Position numbers and translations under genes: made by a program. From Pseudomonadota bacterium (GTDB taxonomy: Bacteria; Pseudomonadota; Gammaproteobacteria; Burkholderiales; Gallionellaceae), in contig JAJXUI010000021.1 in the NCBI GenBank assembly GCA_021782995.1, positions 1 to 49,074 of the forward strand: a stretch of 49,074 bases of DNA. Reading direction: 5' to 3'. This document shows, in pieces, positions 34,520 to 43,555 of this stretch (position 1 is its first letter; each line of letters opens with the position of its first letter). The notes below the pieces were generated by a model that did no database searches, had not been told where the DNA came from, and worked only from the letters and a program-made list of their open reading frames with translations.

Positions 34520-34939
34520 ATGAATTTCCAGAAAGGACGCACCCGGGAAGAGCCGGAAATCAACCTGATCGCGATGATCGATGTGCTGCTGGTCATCCTG
34601 ATCTTCCTGCTGGTCACCACCACCTATTCACAGCGCGCAGAGCTGGAAATCAACCTGCCTCAAGCGAGCGGTGAGAAATCCACACCGAATGCCAACCAGA
34701 TCAATATCGCCGTGGATGCCACCGAGCATTACGCCATCAACAACAAGCCTGCCAAGTTTGACGGCGTCAACAGCCTGTCCCTGGCGTTGCGCAAGGCGGC
34801 TGGCAGCAATACCGACCCCACTATCGTGATCAATGCGGATGCCAAGGCCACGCACCAGTCCGTGATCAACGTGATGGAGGCTGCGCGCATTGCAGGTTAC
34901 GGACGCATCACCTTCACCACGCAGAGCCAAGAACGATAG
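34520..34939 (+). CDS. exbD: ExbD/TolR-type biopolymer transport protein
   Basis: Partner of ExbB. The 139-residue product has one N-terminal membrane helix, with the essential proton-carrying aspartate visible at residue 21 (LIAMIDVLLVILIFLLVTTT), followed by a periplasmic domain of about 95 residues ending in a Gly-Arg-Ile-x-Phe-Thr-Thr strand. The KATHQSVINVMEAARIAGYGRI segment near 110-131 is typical of the family. It lies two bases behind exbB and two bases ahead of lpxK. Confidence 0.92.
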   Translation: MNFQKGRTREEPEINLIAMIDVLLVILIFLLVTTTYSQRAELEINLPQASGEKSTPNANQINIAVDATEHYAINNKPAKFDGVNSLSLALRKAAGSNTDPTIVINADAKATHQSVINVMEAARIAGYGRITFTTQSQER

Positions 34940-34941
34940 GC

Positions 34942-35931
34942 ATGCACAAGGAAAGTCTTCACGGTTTGCAACAGCACTGGAATCACGTCACGCCGCTGCA
35001 TGCCCTGCTGACTCCATTGAGTGTCCTGTTCTGGCTGCTTTCCCTTATTCGCCGCAAGCTTTACCACTACGGAATATTTTCCGGCATCAAGCTGCCGGTA
35101 CCTGTGATCGTCGTCGGCAACATTACAGTGGGCGGCACGGGTAAAACACCCGCTACGCTCTGGCTGGCCGAACAATTGCTGGCGAATGGCTGGCATCCTG
35201 GCATCATCAGCCGCGGATATGGCGGCAGTGGCACGGCACCCCAGGAAGTTTCAGCAAATGGCGATCCGGAAATTGTCGGCGACGAACCGGTGCTGATGGC
35301 ACAGCGCAAGCTGTGCCCGGTCTGGGTGGGACGCAAACGTCCCGAGGCCGGCCAGGCCTTGCTTGCGGCCCATCCGGAATGCGACATCCTCATCAGCGAC
35401 GATGGCCTGCAGCATTACCGGCTGATACGCGACCTGGAGCTGGTGGTGATCGATGGCTTGCGGCGCTTCGGCAATGGCATGCTGCTGCCGACTGGTCCCT
35501 TGCGCGAAAAAATTTCGCGCCTTGCCAGTGTCGATGCTGTCATTGTGAATGGCGGCACGCCGCAGGCAGGTGAATTTGCGATGCAACTGGAAGGCACGCA
35601 GTTCTATAACCTGCTGAATCCCGACATCACCGCGAGCGCGGCAGAATTCCGCGACCAGACGCTGCATGCCATTGCGGGCATCGGCCACCCGCAACGATTT
35701 TTCAGTTACTTGCAGGAAATGGGACTGCACTTTACACCCCATGCCTTTCCGGACCATCACCGCTATTCGGCAGCCGAGCTGAATTATCCCGGTGCGAATG
35801 CGCTACTCATGACCGAAAAAGATGCGGTAAAATGTGCCGGTTTCGCCGATGAACATTACTGGGTATTGCGTGTGGATGCGCAAATTGATCCCGCCCTGGC
35901 CCAGAATATTTTAGAAAAGCTCGATACCTGA
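34942..35931 (+). CDS. lpxK: tetraacyldisaccharide 4'-kinase LpxK
   Basis: LpxK adds the 4'-phosphate to the lipid A precursor disaccharide at the inner membrane, the sixth step of the Raetz pathway. The 329-residue product has an N-terminal membrane-associated helix (LLTPLSVLFWLLSLIRRKLY near residues 23-42), the P-loop VGNITVGGTGKTPATLWLAE near 55-74, the RGYGG motif near 92, GDEPVLMA near 113 and the DDGLQHYRL segment near 153-161 with the catalytic Asp. All are intact. It starts two bases after exbD, and its TGA directly abuts the trm112 ATG. The tie of exbBD to LPS genes is common in betaproteobacteria. Confidence 0.96.
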   Translation: MHKESLHGLQQHWNHVTPLHALLTPLSVLFWLLSLIRRKLYHYGIFSGIKLPVPVIVVGNITVGGTGKTPATLWLAEQLLANGWHPGIISRGYGGSGTAPQEVSANGDPEIVGDEPVLMAQRKLCPVWVGRKRPEAGQALLAAHPECDILISDDGLQHYRLIRDLELVVIDGLRRFGNGMLLPTGPLREKISRLASVDAVIVNGGTPQAGEFAMQLEGTQFYNLLNPDITASAAEFRDQTLHAIAGIGHPQRFFSYLQEMGLHFTPHAFPDHHRYSAAELNYPGANALLMTEKDAVKCAGFADEHYWVLRVDAQIDPALAQNILEKLDT

Positions 35932-36117
35932 ATGGACCCTAAACTGCTCGACATCCTGGTTTGCCCGCTGTGCAAGTCGCCCCTGATCTACCACAAGGCC
36001 GAGCAGGAACTGATCTGCAAGGCAGACCGTCTCGCCTTTGCCATCGAGGACGATATTCCCGTGATGCTCGCAGATGAAGCACGAAAAATGACAGCTGAAG
36101 AGGTTGCGAAACTCTGA
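35932..36117 (+). CDS. Trm112 family protein (YcaR-like)
   Basis: A 61-residue cytosolic protein: [18 protein letters not shown] at the start, with a CxxC pair at residues 11 and 14, then a third cysteine in ELIC and the typical [17 protein letters not shown] end. In eukaryotes and archaea Trm112 activates methyltransferases; the bacterial role is not settled. The gene usually lies between lpxK and kdsB, as here. It abuts lpxK with no gap and overlaps kdsB by one base (TGATG). Confidence 0.93.
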   Translation: MDPKLLDILVCPLCKSPLIYHKAEQELICKADRLAFAIEDDIPVMLADEARKMTAEEVAKL

Positions 36118-36968
36118 TGCCGGATTTCCACGTTGTCATTCCTGCCCGCTTCAGCTCAACCCGCCTCCCAGGCAAACCGATGCTGCTGATAGGTGGCAAG
36201 CCGATGGTGGTGCGTGTGGCAGAACAAGCAGCGAAAAGTGGCGCGCAGCAGATCTGGATTGCGACCGACCACGAACCCATACACGCGGCGATGCATGAAC
36301 ATGGCTTCAAGGCCTGCATGACCCGCGCCGACCACCCCAGCGGCACCGACCGCATTGCCGAAGTGGTGGAGCAGCAAGGCTGGAACGACGACACCATCGT
36401 TGTCAATGTACAGGGCGATGAGCCGCTGATCCCGCCTGCGCTGATTACCGCCGTCGCGCAACACCTGCACGACCATCCCGAATGCGCCATCGCTACCGCC
36501 TGCCATCCGATTCATGATGACGCTGCATTCCGCAACCCGAATGTGGTGAAGTGCGTCACCGACAAAAATGGCAATGCGCTGTATTTCAGTCGTGCACCGA
36601 TCCCCTGGCCGCGCGATGCTTTTACGGGTCTAGCCTCGACAGCAGGTCGAGACGTTGGCTCTTCCTCCCTCCGGAGGGAAGATGGAAGGGGGGAACCCGC
36701 TGCAACAAATACACCTGCACTCCCTGCCAACATGCCTGTACTGCGGCATATCGGCATCTATGCCTATCGCGCCAGTTTTCTCCGGGCATACGGCAAACTG
36801 AGCCCGTCCGGCATTGAGCAGTTCGAGTCACTCGAACAGCTGCGTGCGCTGTGGCATGGTTACAAAATCGGCGTGACCGTCACACATGAAGCACCACCAG
36901 CCGGGGTGGATACCGAAGCCGACCTGCATGTCGCACGCGAACAATATGAAAAGCAAAACATACAATAA
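36117..36968 (+). CDS. kdsB: 3-deoxy-manno-octulosonate cytidylyltransferase KdsB with in-frame insertion
   Basis: KdsB activates Kdo as CMP-Kdo for the LPS inner core. The signatures are present: [16 protein letters not shown] near residues 5-20, WIATDHEPI near 57-65, [16 protein letters not shown] near 69-84, [12 protein letters not shown] near 102-113, [12 protein letters not shown] near 160-171 and [15 protein letters not shown] near 210-224. The product has 283 residues against about 250 normally. The surplus of about 30 lies between PWPRDAF and [12 protein letters not shown], exactly where the DNA holds two palindromes, so it is a palindromic insertion read in frame. The insert lies in a surface loop near the dimer region in known structures (family knowledge), so activity is probably kept. 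Adk follows after a 110-base gap. Confidence 0.93.
   Translation: MPDFHVVIPARFSSTRLPGKPMLLIGGKPMVVRVAEQAAKSGAQQIWIATDHEPIHAAMHEHGFKACMTRADHPSGTDRIAEVVEQQGWNDDTIVVNVQGDEPLIPPALITAVAQHLHDHPECAIATACHPIHDDAAFRNPNVVKCVTDKNGNALYFSRAPIPWPRDAFTGLASTAGRDVGSSSLRREDGRGEPAATNTPALPANMPVLRHIGIYAYRASFLRAYGKLSPSGIEQFESLEQLRALWHGYKIGVTVTHEAPPAGVDTEADLHVAREQYEKQNIQ
36628..36717 (+). repeat. palindromic insertion inside kdsB
   Basis: The segment has two dyads: CTCGAC-agcag-GTCGAG (36635-36651), enclosed by AGCC / GGCT (36632 and 36657), and the perfect 14-base palindrome TCCCTCCGGAGGGA (36666-36679), extended by CTTCC / GGAAG. It is a multiple of three with no stop and encodes about 30 Ser/Arg/Gly-rich residues foreign to KdsB. 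It resembles protein-coding palindromic elements such as those of Rickettsia in principle only. Confidence 0.75.
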
Positions 36969-37030
36969 TTACATGAGGAGAAAGCCGGAACCAGAATGCT
37001 TGCAACGGGCATCACGTTTGGATTTTGTAG

Positions 37031-37732
<702 letters not shown>

Positions 37733-37760
37733 TTAAATTTAATCAAGGCATTATGATTTC

Positions 37761-37788
37761 AGGGCGCATACTGGCGCCCTTGTTTTTT
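37761..37788 (+). terminator. rho-independent terminator of adk
   Basis: AGGGCGC / GCGCCCT stem of seven pairs with a six-base loop, followed by TGTTTTTT, 28 bases after adk. The GGAG ribosome site of the next gene begins directly behind the T-run, so the hairpin could also act as an attenuator for that gene. Confidence 0.85.
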
Positions 37789-37800
37789 GGAGAATTCAAT

Positions 37801-38223
37801 ATGGCTGAAAAATCAGTGCTGACCCTGGAAGAAGCCAGACAAGTTGCGCAGGCTGCCGAGCAGGAAGCCCGCGCCAACAAATGGCTGGTGACCATCGCAA
37901 TCGTCGATGACGGCGGCCACCTGCTTTACCTGCAACGCAGCCATGACACGCAATTTGGCAGCGTCGATGCCGCCATCATGAAGGCCCGCGCTGCTGCGGC
38001 CTTCCAGAAACCGACCAAATATTCGGAAGATGCCGTGCTCTCCGGACGCTTGATCCACCTCGCCCTGCCCGGCGTGATTCCTTCGGAGGGTGGCGTGCCG
38101 CTCATGCGTAACAATGTGGTGATAGGCGCGATTGGCGTCAGTGGCGTAAGATCGATGCAGGACGGCCAGATCGCCAATGCCGGCGCGGCGGTGATCGGAA
38201 ATGAACATTTCAGCCTGTCATAA
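37801..38223 (+). CDS. GlcG/HbpS family protein
   Basis: A 140-residue soluble protein of the GlcG/HbpS (DUF336) family: LTLEEARQVAQAAEQEARAN at the start, VTIAIVDDGGHLLYLQR near residues 30-46, VDAAIMKARAAAAFQKPT near 55-72 and PLMRNNVVIGAIGVSG near 98-115. HbpS binds heme and senses redox in Streptomyces; GlcG lies with glycolate oxidase genes in E. coli. Neither role can be assigned here. GGAG lies eight bases before the ATG. It is probably monocistronic or attenuated by the adk terminator. Confidence 0.9.
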   Translation: MAEKSVLTLEEARQVAQAAEQEARANKWLVTIAIVDDGGHLLYLQRSHDTQFGSVDAAIMKARAAAAFQKPTKYSEDAVLSGRLIHLALPGVIPSEGGVPLMRNNVVIGAIGVSGVRSMQDGQIANAGAAVIGNEHFSLS

Positions 38224-38314
38224 AACGAAATTCTCAAGACTCTTAACTGCAAGTAGAATCAACTTGCCGTTTCAAGACAATCCAGTCTGTGTAAATTTAT
38301 TCATTTCCTGACTC

Positions 38315-39481
38315 ATGCTCGAACATCTGAACCGAGAAGTATATGTCGCAGGAGAATATATCTTCCGTGAAGGCGACCCTGGCGATTGCGCATATATCAT
38401 TGAGACCGGAAAGATAGCCATCTACATGCAAGCGCAAGGCGATGCTCAACCGGTTGGCTATGCGCACAAGGGGGACCTGCTTGGTGAAATTGCCCTGCTG
38501 GATGCGCTGCCACGTTCAGCTTCAGCAATATGCCAGGAAAAAACCGTGCTGATCCCGATCCAGCGCAAGACGGTAAACACCCTGCTGGAAAAAACCGATC
38601 CCATCATCCGCAGTCTGCTGCTGGTCATCCTTGAACGATACCGACTGAACAAACTTGCAACAGGCAACTCCAATGCGCCTGCTGGAGATAACGGCACCAA
38701 CCAGAAAATCGCCTCCCTGCGCGGCGAAGTCACGCAGAAACTGGCACTGGCGCATGACATCAACCAGGCGCTGAAACAGAATGAATTTGTGCTGCACTAT
38801 CAGCCGATCTGCAGCATGCAGACGCGCGCTGTTTCCGGATATGAGGCGCTGATTCGCTGGAACCACCCGCAAAATGGCATGATTTCGCCAATGGATTTTC
38901 TGTGGCTGGCGGAAAACACCGGCCAGATCATCGATATTGGTCGCTGGACGCTGGAACGCGCATGCCGCGACTGGCCTGTTCTGCGCATGAATATACAGGA
39001 CAGCGCGCCTTTCATCAGCATCAACCTGTCAGCAAACCAGCTGATCGATGAAAACCTGCTCAGCAACCTGAAAGAATTGCTGTACCTGTCGCAGACACCT
39101 GCCAGCCAGATGAAACTGGAACTGACTGAATCCATTTTCATCCAGAACCCGGATCAGGCTCAGCGCGTGCTGGAACAGCTAACGCGACTGGGCTGCAGTC
39201 TGGCGCTGGATGATTATGGCACCGGCTATTCCGGCCTCAATGCGCTGCAGCGCTACCCGATTGCGACGATGAAAATCGATAAAACCTTTGTCAGCTCGAT
39301 GCTGAGCAATGCACAGAGTCATGAAATCGTGCTGTCATCGATCCGTCTAGCGCATTCCCTCGGCATGAATGTAGTGGCAGAAGGCATAGAAACCGAAGAA
39401 GTGTACCAGGCATTGTTGCAGATGCATTGCGACTACGGCCAAGGCTGGTATTTCGGCCACCCTGCAGCCCTGAATTGCTAA
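38315..39481 (+). CDS. c-di-GMP phosphodiesterase with N-terminal cyclic-nucleotide-binding domain
   Basis: A 388-residue soluble protein. Residues 1-115 form a CAP-type cyclic-nucleotide-binding domain (YIFREGDPGDCAYIIETGKI and GDLLGEIALLDALPRSASA, the latter the phosphate-binding cassette with Glu and Arg). A short linker leads to an EAL domain at about 140-385. EAL itself is in SGYEALIRW; the further catalytic set is present as INLSANQL, LELTES, LALDDYGTGYS, MKIDKTFV and VAEGIETEE. It should be an active c-di-GMP hydrolase whose activity responds to a cyclic nucleotide or another ligand. The final loop reads GQGWYFGHP instead of the usual GYxFGxP. No strong ribosome site is seen. Confidence 0.9.
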   Translation: MLEHLNREVYVAGEYIFREGDPGDCAYIIETGKIAIYMQAQGDAQPVGYAHKGDLLGEIALLDALPRSASAICQEKTVLIPIQRKTVNTLLEKTDPIIRSLLLVILERYRLNKLATGNSNAPAGDNGTNQKIASLRGEVTQKLALAHDINQALKQNEFVLHYQPICSMQTRAVSGYEALIRWNHPQNGMISPMDFLWLAENTGQIIDIGRWTLERACRDWPVLRMNIQDSAPFISINLSANQLIDENLLSNLKELLYLSQTPASQMKLELTESIFIQNPDQAQRVLEQLTRLGCSLALDDYGTGYSGLNALQRYPIATMKIDKTFVSSMLSNAQSHEIVLSSIRLAHSLGMNVVAEGIETEEVYQALLQMHCDYGQGWYFGHPAALNC

Positions 39482-39565
39482 TGCCGGCTTATTCCGGTTG
39501 GCGCAGTGAATCTGCCGGAATATCCTGAAGGCTGACTCACGCCGGAATGCGATAGCCCGCGCAGG

Positions 39566-39589
39566 TCCGATTAGAAAAGCGCAATCGGA
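39566..39589. repeat. REP-like inverted repeat
   Basis: TCCGATT-agaaaagcgc-AATCGGA: a seven-pair stem with a ten-base loop containing AAGCGC. The form recalls the GGATTA / TAATCC-type palindromes found between genes in many proteobacteria. It lies in the 234-base gap between the convergent EAL and recQ genes and could also end either transcript. Confidence 0.55.
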
Positions 39590-39715
39590 TGTATTTCATT
39601 CTTCAATCGCATGGAAGAATCCGCGCAAAAGCCAACCCCTTATCCTTAACCCACAGATCAACCTGACCTGCTATCAGGCCTAGCTATTTCCCGATTCAAT
39701 ATCCCTCGCCCCGGC

Positions 39716-41548
39716 TCACCCATGCTCCGCCAGCACCTGCAGGAAAGCCTCGCCATACCGCGCAAGCTTGGCCTGGCCGATACCGCTGATCCGGCCAAGT
39801 TCGCCGAGGTTGGCCGGGCGCCGGTTGAGGATTTCGAGCAGGGTGCTGTCGTGGAAGATGACGTAGGGCGGCACGCCCTGCTCGCGCGCCAGTTCCAGCC
39901 GGCGGGTCTTGAGCGCTTGCCACAGCGGGTCATCGTTGGCGCCGGCAAAGGCTTCGCGCTGACGCGAGGCACGCTCGGCGCGGCTGGGACGTTTCACCGC
40001 TTCCGGATCGCGCCGCAGCCATACCGCCTGTTCGCCGCGCAGCACCGGGCGCGCGGTCTCGGTCAGGCGCAGGCCACCATAGCCTTCGATATCGACACTG
40101 AGATATCCCGCGGCCACCAGCTGGCGATAGACACTGCTCCACTGCGGCTGCGACAGCTCCTTGCCGATGCCGAACACGGAGAGTTGCTGGTGGCCGCCCT
40201 GCTCGACCTTGGGGGTAACCTTGCCCAGCAGCACGTCTATCAGGTGCACCACGCCGAAGCGCTGGCCGGTGCGATACACGCATGACAGCGCCATCTGCGC
40301 GGCGAGGCTGGCATCCCAGGTGTCCACCGGGTTCAGGCAGTTGTCGCACTGGGCGCAATCGCCGGGATGGTCTTCGCCAAAATATCGCAGCAGGATCTGA
40401 TGGCGACAGGCGGTGGATTCGCAATAGCCCAGCAGCGCGTCGAGCTTGTGCAGCTCAACGCGCTTGCGTTCCTCGGGCGCATCTCCCCCCAGCAGCATCT
40501 GGCGCATCGACACCACATCACCCAGGCCATAAGCCATCCAAGCATTGGCAGGCAGGCCGTCGCGCCCGGCGCGGCCGGTTTCCTGGTAGTAGCCTTCCAT
40601 GCTCTTGGGCAGGTCGAGGTGGGCGACGAAGCGCACATTGGGTTTGTCGATGCCCATGCCGAACGCGACGGTAGCCACCATGATCACGCCTTCCTCGCGC
40701 AGGAAGCGCTGCTGGTTGGCGTTGCGCGTGGCGACCTCCATCCCGGCGTGGTAGGGCAAGGCATCCCAGCCCTGATCGCGGAGCCAGGCGGCGGTTTCCT
40801 CCACCTTGCGCCGCGACAGGCAATACACGATGCCGGCGTCATCGGGATGTTCACTTTCGAGAAACGCCTGCAGCTGCTTGCGCGCATTGTCCTTGAGCGC
40901 GATGCGGTAGCGGATGTTGGGACGGTCAAAACTGGACACGAATTGCCGGGCGTTTTCCAGCGCGAGGCGTTCGACGATTTCACGCCGTGTGGGCGCGTCG
41001 GCGGTGGCCGTCAGCGCGATGCGCGGCACTTCCGGGAAACGCTCGTGCAGTACGGTCAGCGCACGGTATTCCGGGCGGAAGTCATGACCCCATTGCGATA
41101 CGCAATGCGCTTCGTCAATCGCAAACAGGGCGATGCCGGAGGATTCGGCCAGCCGCTGCAGCAGACCGAGGAAATGCTCGGTGAGCAACCGTTCCGGGGC
41201 GACATACAGCAAGTCCAGCTCGCCGCGCAGCAGTGCACCAATCACCGCGCGCGCCGCTTCCGCATCCAGGCTGGAATTGAGGAAAGCGGCACGCACGCCG
41301 AGCTGGGTCAGCGCGTCGACCTGGTCCTGCATCAGCGCAATCAACGGCGAAACGACGACCCCCACCCCCGGCCGCAGCAGCGCAGGAATCTGGTAACACA
41401 GCGATTTGCCGCCGCCGGTGGGCATCAGCACCAGCGCATCATTGCCGGCAGCGACGTGGTCGATAATGTCCTGCTGCACGCCGCGAAACGAGGTGTAGCC
41501 GAATATGTCGCGCAGAATCGAGACGGGATTGAGGGAAAACATGGGCAT
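39716..41548 (-). CDS. recQ: ATP-dependent DNA helicase RecQ
   Basis: RecQ unwinds DNA 3' to 5' in recombination and fork repair. In about 610 residues it has the whole domain set: Walker [15 protein letters not shown] near residues 42-55, [18 protein letters not shown] (motif II and aromatic loop) near 140-157, motif [12 protein letters not shown] near 325, a zinc-binding RQC region with four cysteines ([10 protein letters not shown] ... CAQCDNC), a winged helix and a C-terminal HRDC domain (about 525-600). I start at the ATG at 41548; the frame opens at a TTG one codon earlier. It is clearly GC-richer than its neighbours, with more G or C at third positions, which points to a different origin. 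Confidence 0.96.
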   Translation of the reverse strand: MPMFSLNPVSILRDIFGYTSFRGVQQDIIDHVAAGNDALVLMPTGGGKSLCYQIPALLRPGVGVVVSPLIALMQDQVDALTQLGVRAAFLNSSLDAEAARAVIGALLRGELDLLYVAPERLLTEHFLGLLQRLAESSGIALFAIDEAHCVSQWGHDFRPEYRALTVLHERFPEVPRIALTATADAPTRREIVERLALENARQFVSSFDRPNIRYRIALKDNARKQLQAFLESEHPDDAGIVYCLSRRKVEETAAWLRDQGWDALPYHAGMEVATRNANQQRFLREEGVIMVATVAFGMGIDKPNVRFVAHLDLPKSMEGYYQETGRAGRDGLPANAWMAYGLGDVVSMRQMLLGGDAPEERKRVELHKLDALLGYCESTACRHQILLRYFGEDHPGDCAQCDNCLNPVDTWDASLAAQMALSCVYRTGQRFGVVHLIDVLLGKVTPKVEQGGHQQLSVFGIGKELSQPQWSSVYRQLVAAGYLSVDIEGYGGLRLTETARPVLRGEQAVWLRRDPEAVKRPSRAERASRQREAFAGANDDPLWQALKTRRLELAREQGVPPYVIFHDSTLLEILNRRPANLGELGRISGIGQAKLARYGEAFLQVLAEHG

Positions 41549-41627
41549 CAAGGATAGAAAGGCGGTTAGCTTACCCCAATCCGCCCCGCTTGCGCGACGG
41601 GATGGCGCGCAGGAAATGAAAAGCAGT

Positions 41628-42401
41628 TCAGGCCGGGATGCGGTAATTATCCTGCGTCATCAGGTCCACGCCACATTCCAGTCTCTCGATCCAGTCGAGG
41701 AAGGCATTCACCATAGGCTTGCCCTGGAACATGCGTCCATGTTGCGGCACGATCATTTCCACATCCAGCTGGCGCACCATGTTCACCCAGTAGCGGCAGA
41801 TCTTGTTCGATACCATATAACGGCGATGGAATTTTTCCATGAAGGGAATATGCGCATTGAAATCCTCCACTGGCGTATCCGCCTCGGAATGCGCAACCAG
41901 AGACGCCCCCATGTCGCCGGTAAACAGGATTTTGCTGACCGGATCGTAAAACTGGAAATTGCCTTCGGAATGCATGAAGTGTGCAGGAATGGCCTTCAAC
42001 TGGCACTGCCCCAGCATGAATGACATGCCCGGATCCGGAATGCCCTTGATACGCCCTTCATCATTGCTGGAGTTATAAAAGTGCGGCAGGAACTTGACCC
42101 ATAAACTGGAAATCAGGATGTTGCATTCGGAACTGGAAAGCCATTTCCCAAGTGAGGCAACGATATCCGGATCGGCATGCGATGCCAGAATGTAGTCCAG
42201 ATTTTTTGGCTGAAAGTGCTGCGACATCTCGACGCGCAAAGCATTGTAGGTCATGTTGCCGCCCGGATCGAGAATGGCGCCATGGCCATTATCGACGATC
42301 AGGAACTGGTTGGACTGTACCGCATGGTTCGCGGAGTCATCCACCAGGTCGTCAAACATCAGGCACTTGTGCGTACCATTATTGAAAAGCTCAATCGCCA
42401 T
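41628..42401 (-). CDS. ODP-like di-iron protein, metallo-beta-lactamase fold
   Basis: This 257-residue protein has the diiron metallo-beta-lactamase domain of flavodiiron proteins but no flavodoxin part. Candidate ligands are H75, D77, D79 (SHADPD), H144 ([12 protein letters not shown]), D163 (FTGDMGAS) and H221 (PQHGRMF). Their order and spacing match the H79, E81, D83, H146, D165, H226 set of rubredoxin:oxygen oxidoreductase (from memory), with Asp replacing Glu, as in the ODP oxygen-binding sensors. A role in sensing or reducing oxygen or NO is therefore likely, but the electron donor is unknown. GGAGG precedes the ATG by seven bases. Confidence 0.85.
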   Translation of the reverse strand: MAIELFNNGTHKCLMFDDLVDDSANHAVQSNQFLIVDNGHGAILDPGGNMTYNALRVEMSQHFQPKNLDYILASHADPDIVASLGKWLSSSECNILISSLWVKFLPHFYNSSNDEGRIKGIPDPGMSFMLGQCQLKAIPAHFMHSEGNFQFYDPVSKILFTGDMGASLVAHSEADTPVEDFNAHIPFMEKFHRRYMVSNKICRYWVNMVRQLDVEMIVPQHGRMFQGKPMVNAFLDWIERLECGVDLMTQDNYRIPA

Positions 42402-42496
42402 GCGGCATCCTCCGGAAATATTGTTCTCATTCTATAACCGAACAATTTTACTCGCCAATCTGGACACACTGATTGATACAAATCAAATGCCCATGT

Positions 42497-43342
42497 TCAA
42501 CCTTTGCTTGCACGACGTGATGAACGGAAATATGCCGTATTGTCGTAATAGGCTTCCAGCCTGTTCTGCTCAGACCAGCCCGGATAGCCCAGCAACGGCA
42601 CTGGCTGCCACTCCCTGGTCGAATTGCAATGAGATGGCACCTTCACATAGTCAGCCACCCTATGGTCCAGCTGCTGTAACCGCGCTGACAATTGCAGCGT
42701 AAAGAAGGCCGGGTCTACTTTAAGCAGCAGCCCTTGCCCTGTCATGCCGAGATATGGCTGCATGGACTTCTCATACAGGCCGTGGCCAATCACATAAAAC
42801 TGCATGGACGCCAGTACACGCTCCCGCTTGAGCCAAAATAGTTTCTTCCATTCAAACTGTTGCAGCAATTCCAGCAATTCCGGATCGGAACAGGCAACGA
42901 TTACGCCGGATTCATCCAGCAGTGTCACCGCATCCCTGACCTTGCCTCGCTCACTGCCAGACTTACCCTCGGTGTTGATCTCGCTGGCAGATAGTGACTG
43001 GTAATGGCGGTAATTGATTGCTGCCTTGCTCAATGGAAACGTCAACCAGGCCAGCGCATTGAAACAGTCATGCCAGTTGTCCTGCCTAGTCTGCACTTCG
43101 CCTTGCAGGTAACAGCGCGGCTCATATTGCGTCTCGAAACCGAGTTTGCCAGTTTCCTGCGGCACAAAGCGCAAAGGTTTGCCACTCGCCACCAGGATGG
43201 GAGCCTGCTCAAGCAGAGCCCGATTCCAGTCAGGTAAATCAGGAAACGCTGATGCTTGCAAACGGGAGATGGCAGGCCACAACGGGAAAAACAGCGGGAA
43301 ACTCGTCACCACCTGTGGTGGCCAGATTGCATGGGGATTCAT
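42497..43342 (-). CDS. DUF3025 family protein
   Basis: A 281-residue soluble protein recognised as DUF3025 by the NWHDCFNALAWLTFPLSKAAINYRHYQ segment near residues 88-114 and the RDAVTLLDESGVIVACSD segment near 135-152. Other visible features are a basic middle (FEWKKLFWLKRERV) and a Pro/Trp-rich end (WQPVPLLGYPGW). The function of the family is unknown to me. It has no clear ribosome site. It lies 95 bases upstream of the ODP-like gene on the same strand, so the two may share a transcript. Confidence 0.85.
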   Translation of the reverse strand: MNPHAIWPPQVVTSFPLFFPLWPAISRLQASAFPDLPDWNRALLEQAPILVASGKPLRFVPQETGKLGFETQYEPRCYLQGEVQTRQDNWHDCFNALAWLTFPLSKAAINYRHYQSLSASEINTEGKSGSERGKVRDAVTLLDESGVIVACSDPELLELLQQFEWKKLFWLKRERVLASMQFYVIGHGLYEKSMQPYLGMTGQGLLLKVDPAFFTLQLSARLQQLDHRVADYVKVPSHCNSTREWQPVPLLGYPGWSEQNRLEAYYDNTAYFRSSRRASKG

Positions 43343-43466
43343 AAGCGAATTTTAATGGAAGCCTTGCAGGTTTCATAATTTTCAATTTCGCGTAAACTGA
43401 CGGGTGCAGCATCAACGCTTTTCCTGTCATGGCTTTAAATAAGTGCACTGAAGGATGTCGATGAAA

Positions 43467-43499
43467 GGTGCCAGTGACGAGAAAACGTCATGCTTCACC
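43467..43499 (+). repeat. inverted repeat in the leader of the phosphofructokinase gene
   Basis: GGTG-ccag-TGACG-agaaaa-CGTCA-tgctt-CACC, a two-step hairpin about 60-90 bases before the start. It may be a regulator site or an RNA hairpin; there is no T-run. Confidence 0.4.
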
Positions 43500-43555
43500 A
43501 ACACCACGTTACAAGTGGCAACGACAATTATTTCTTTCAGGGAGTTTTATTCAGT

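Noticed and set aside
37761..37792. Riboswitch for the GlcG/HbpS gene
   Set aside because: The hairpin plus T-run is fully explained as the adk terminator; no upstream aptamer-like structure is seen.
40367..41557. Plus-strand open frame of 396 codons opposite recQ
   Set aside because: It is the shadow of the GC-rich recQ gene, whose helicase motifs are unmistakable.
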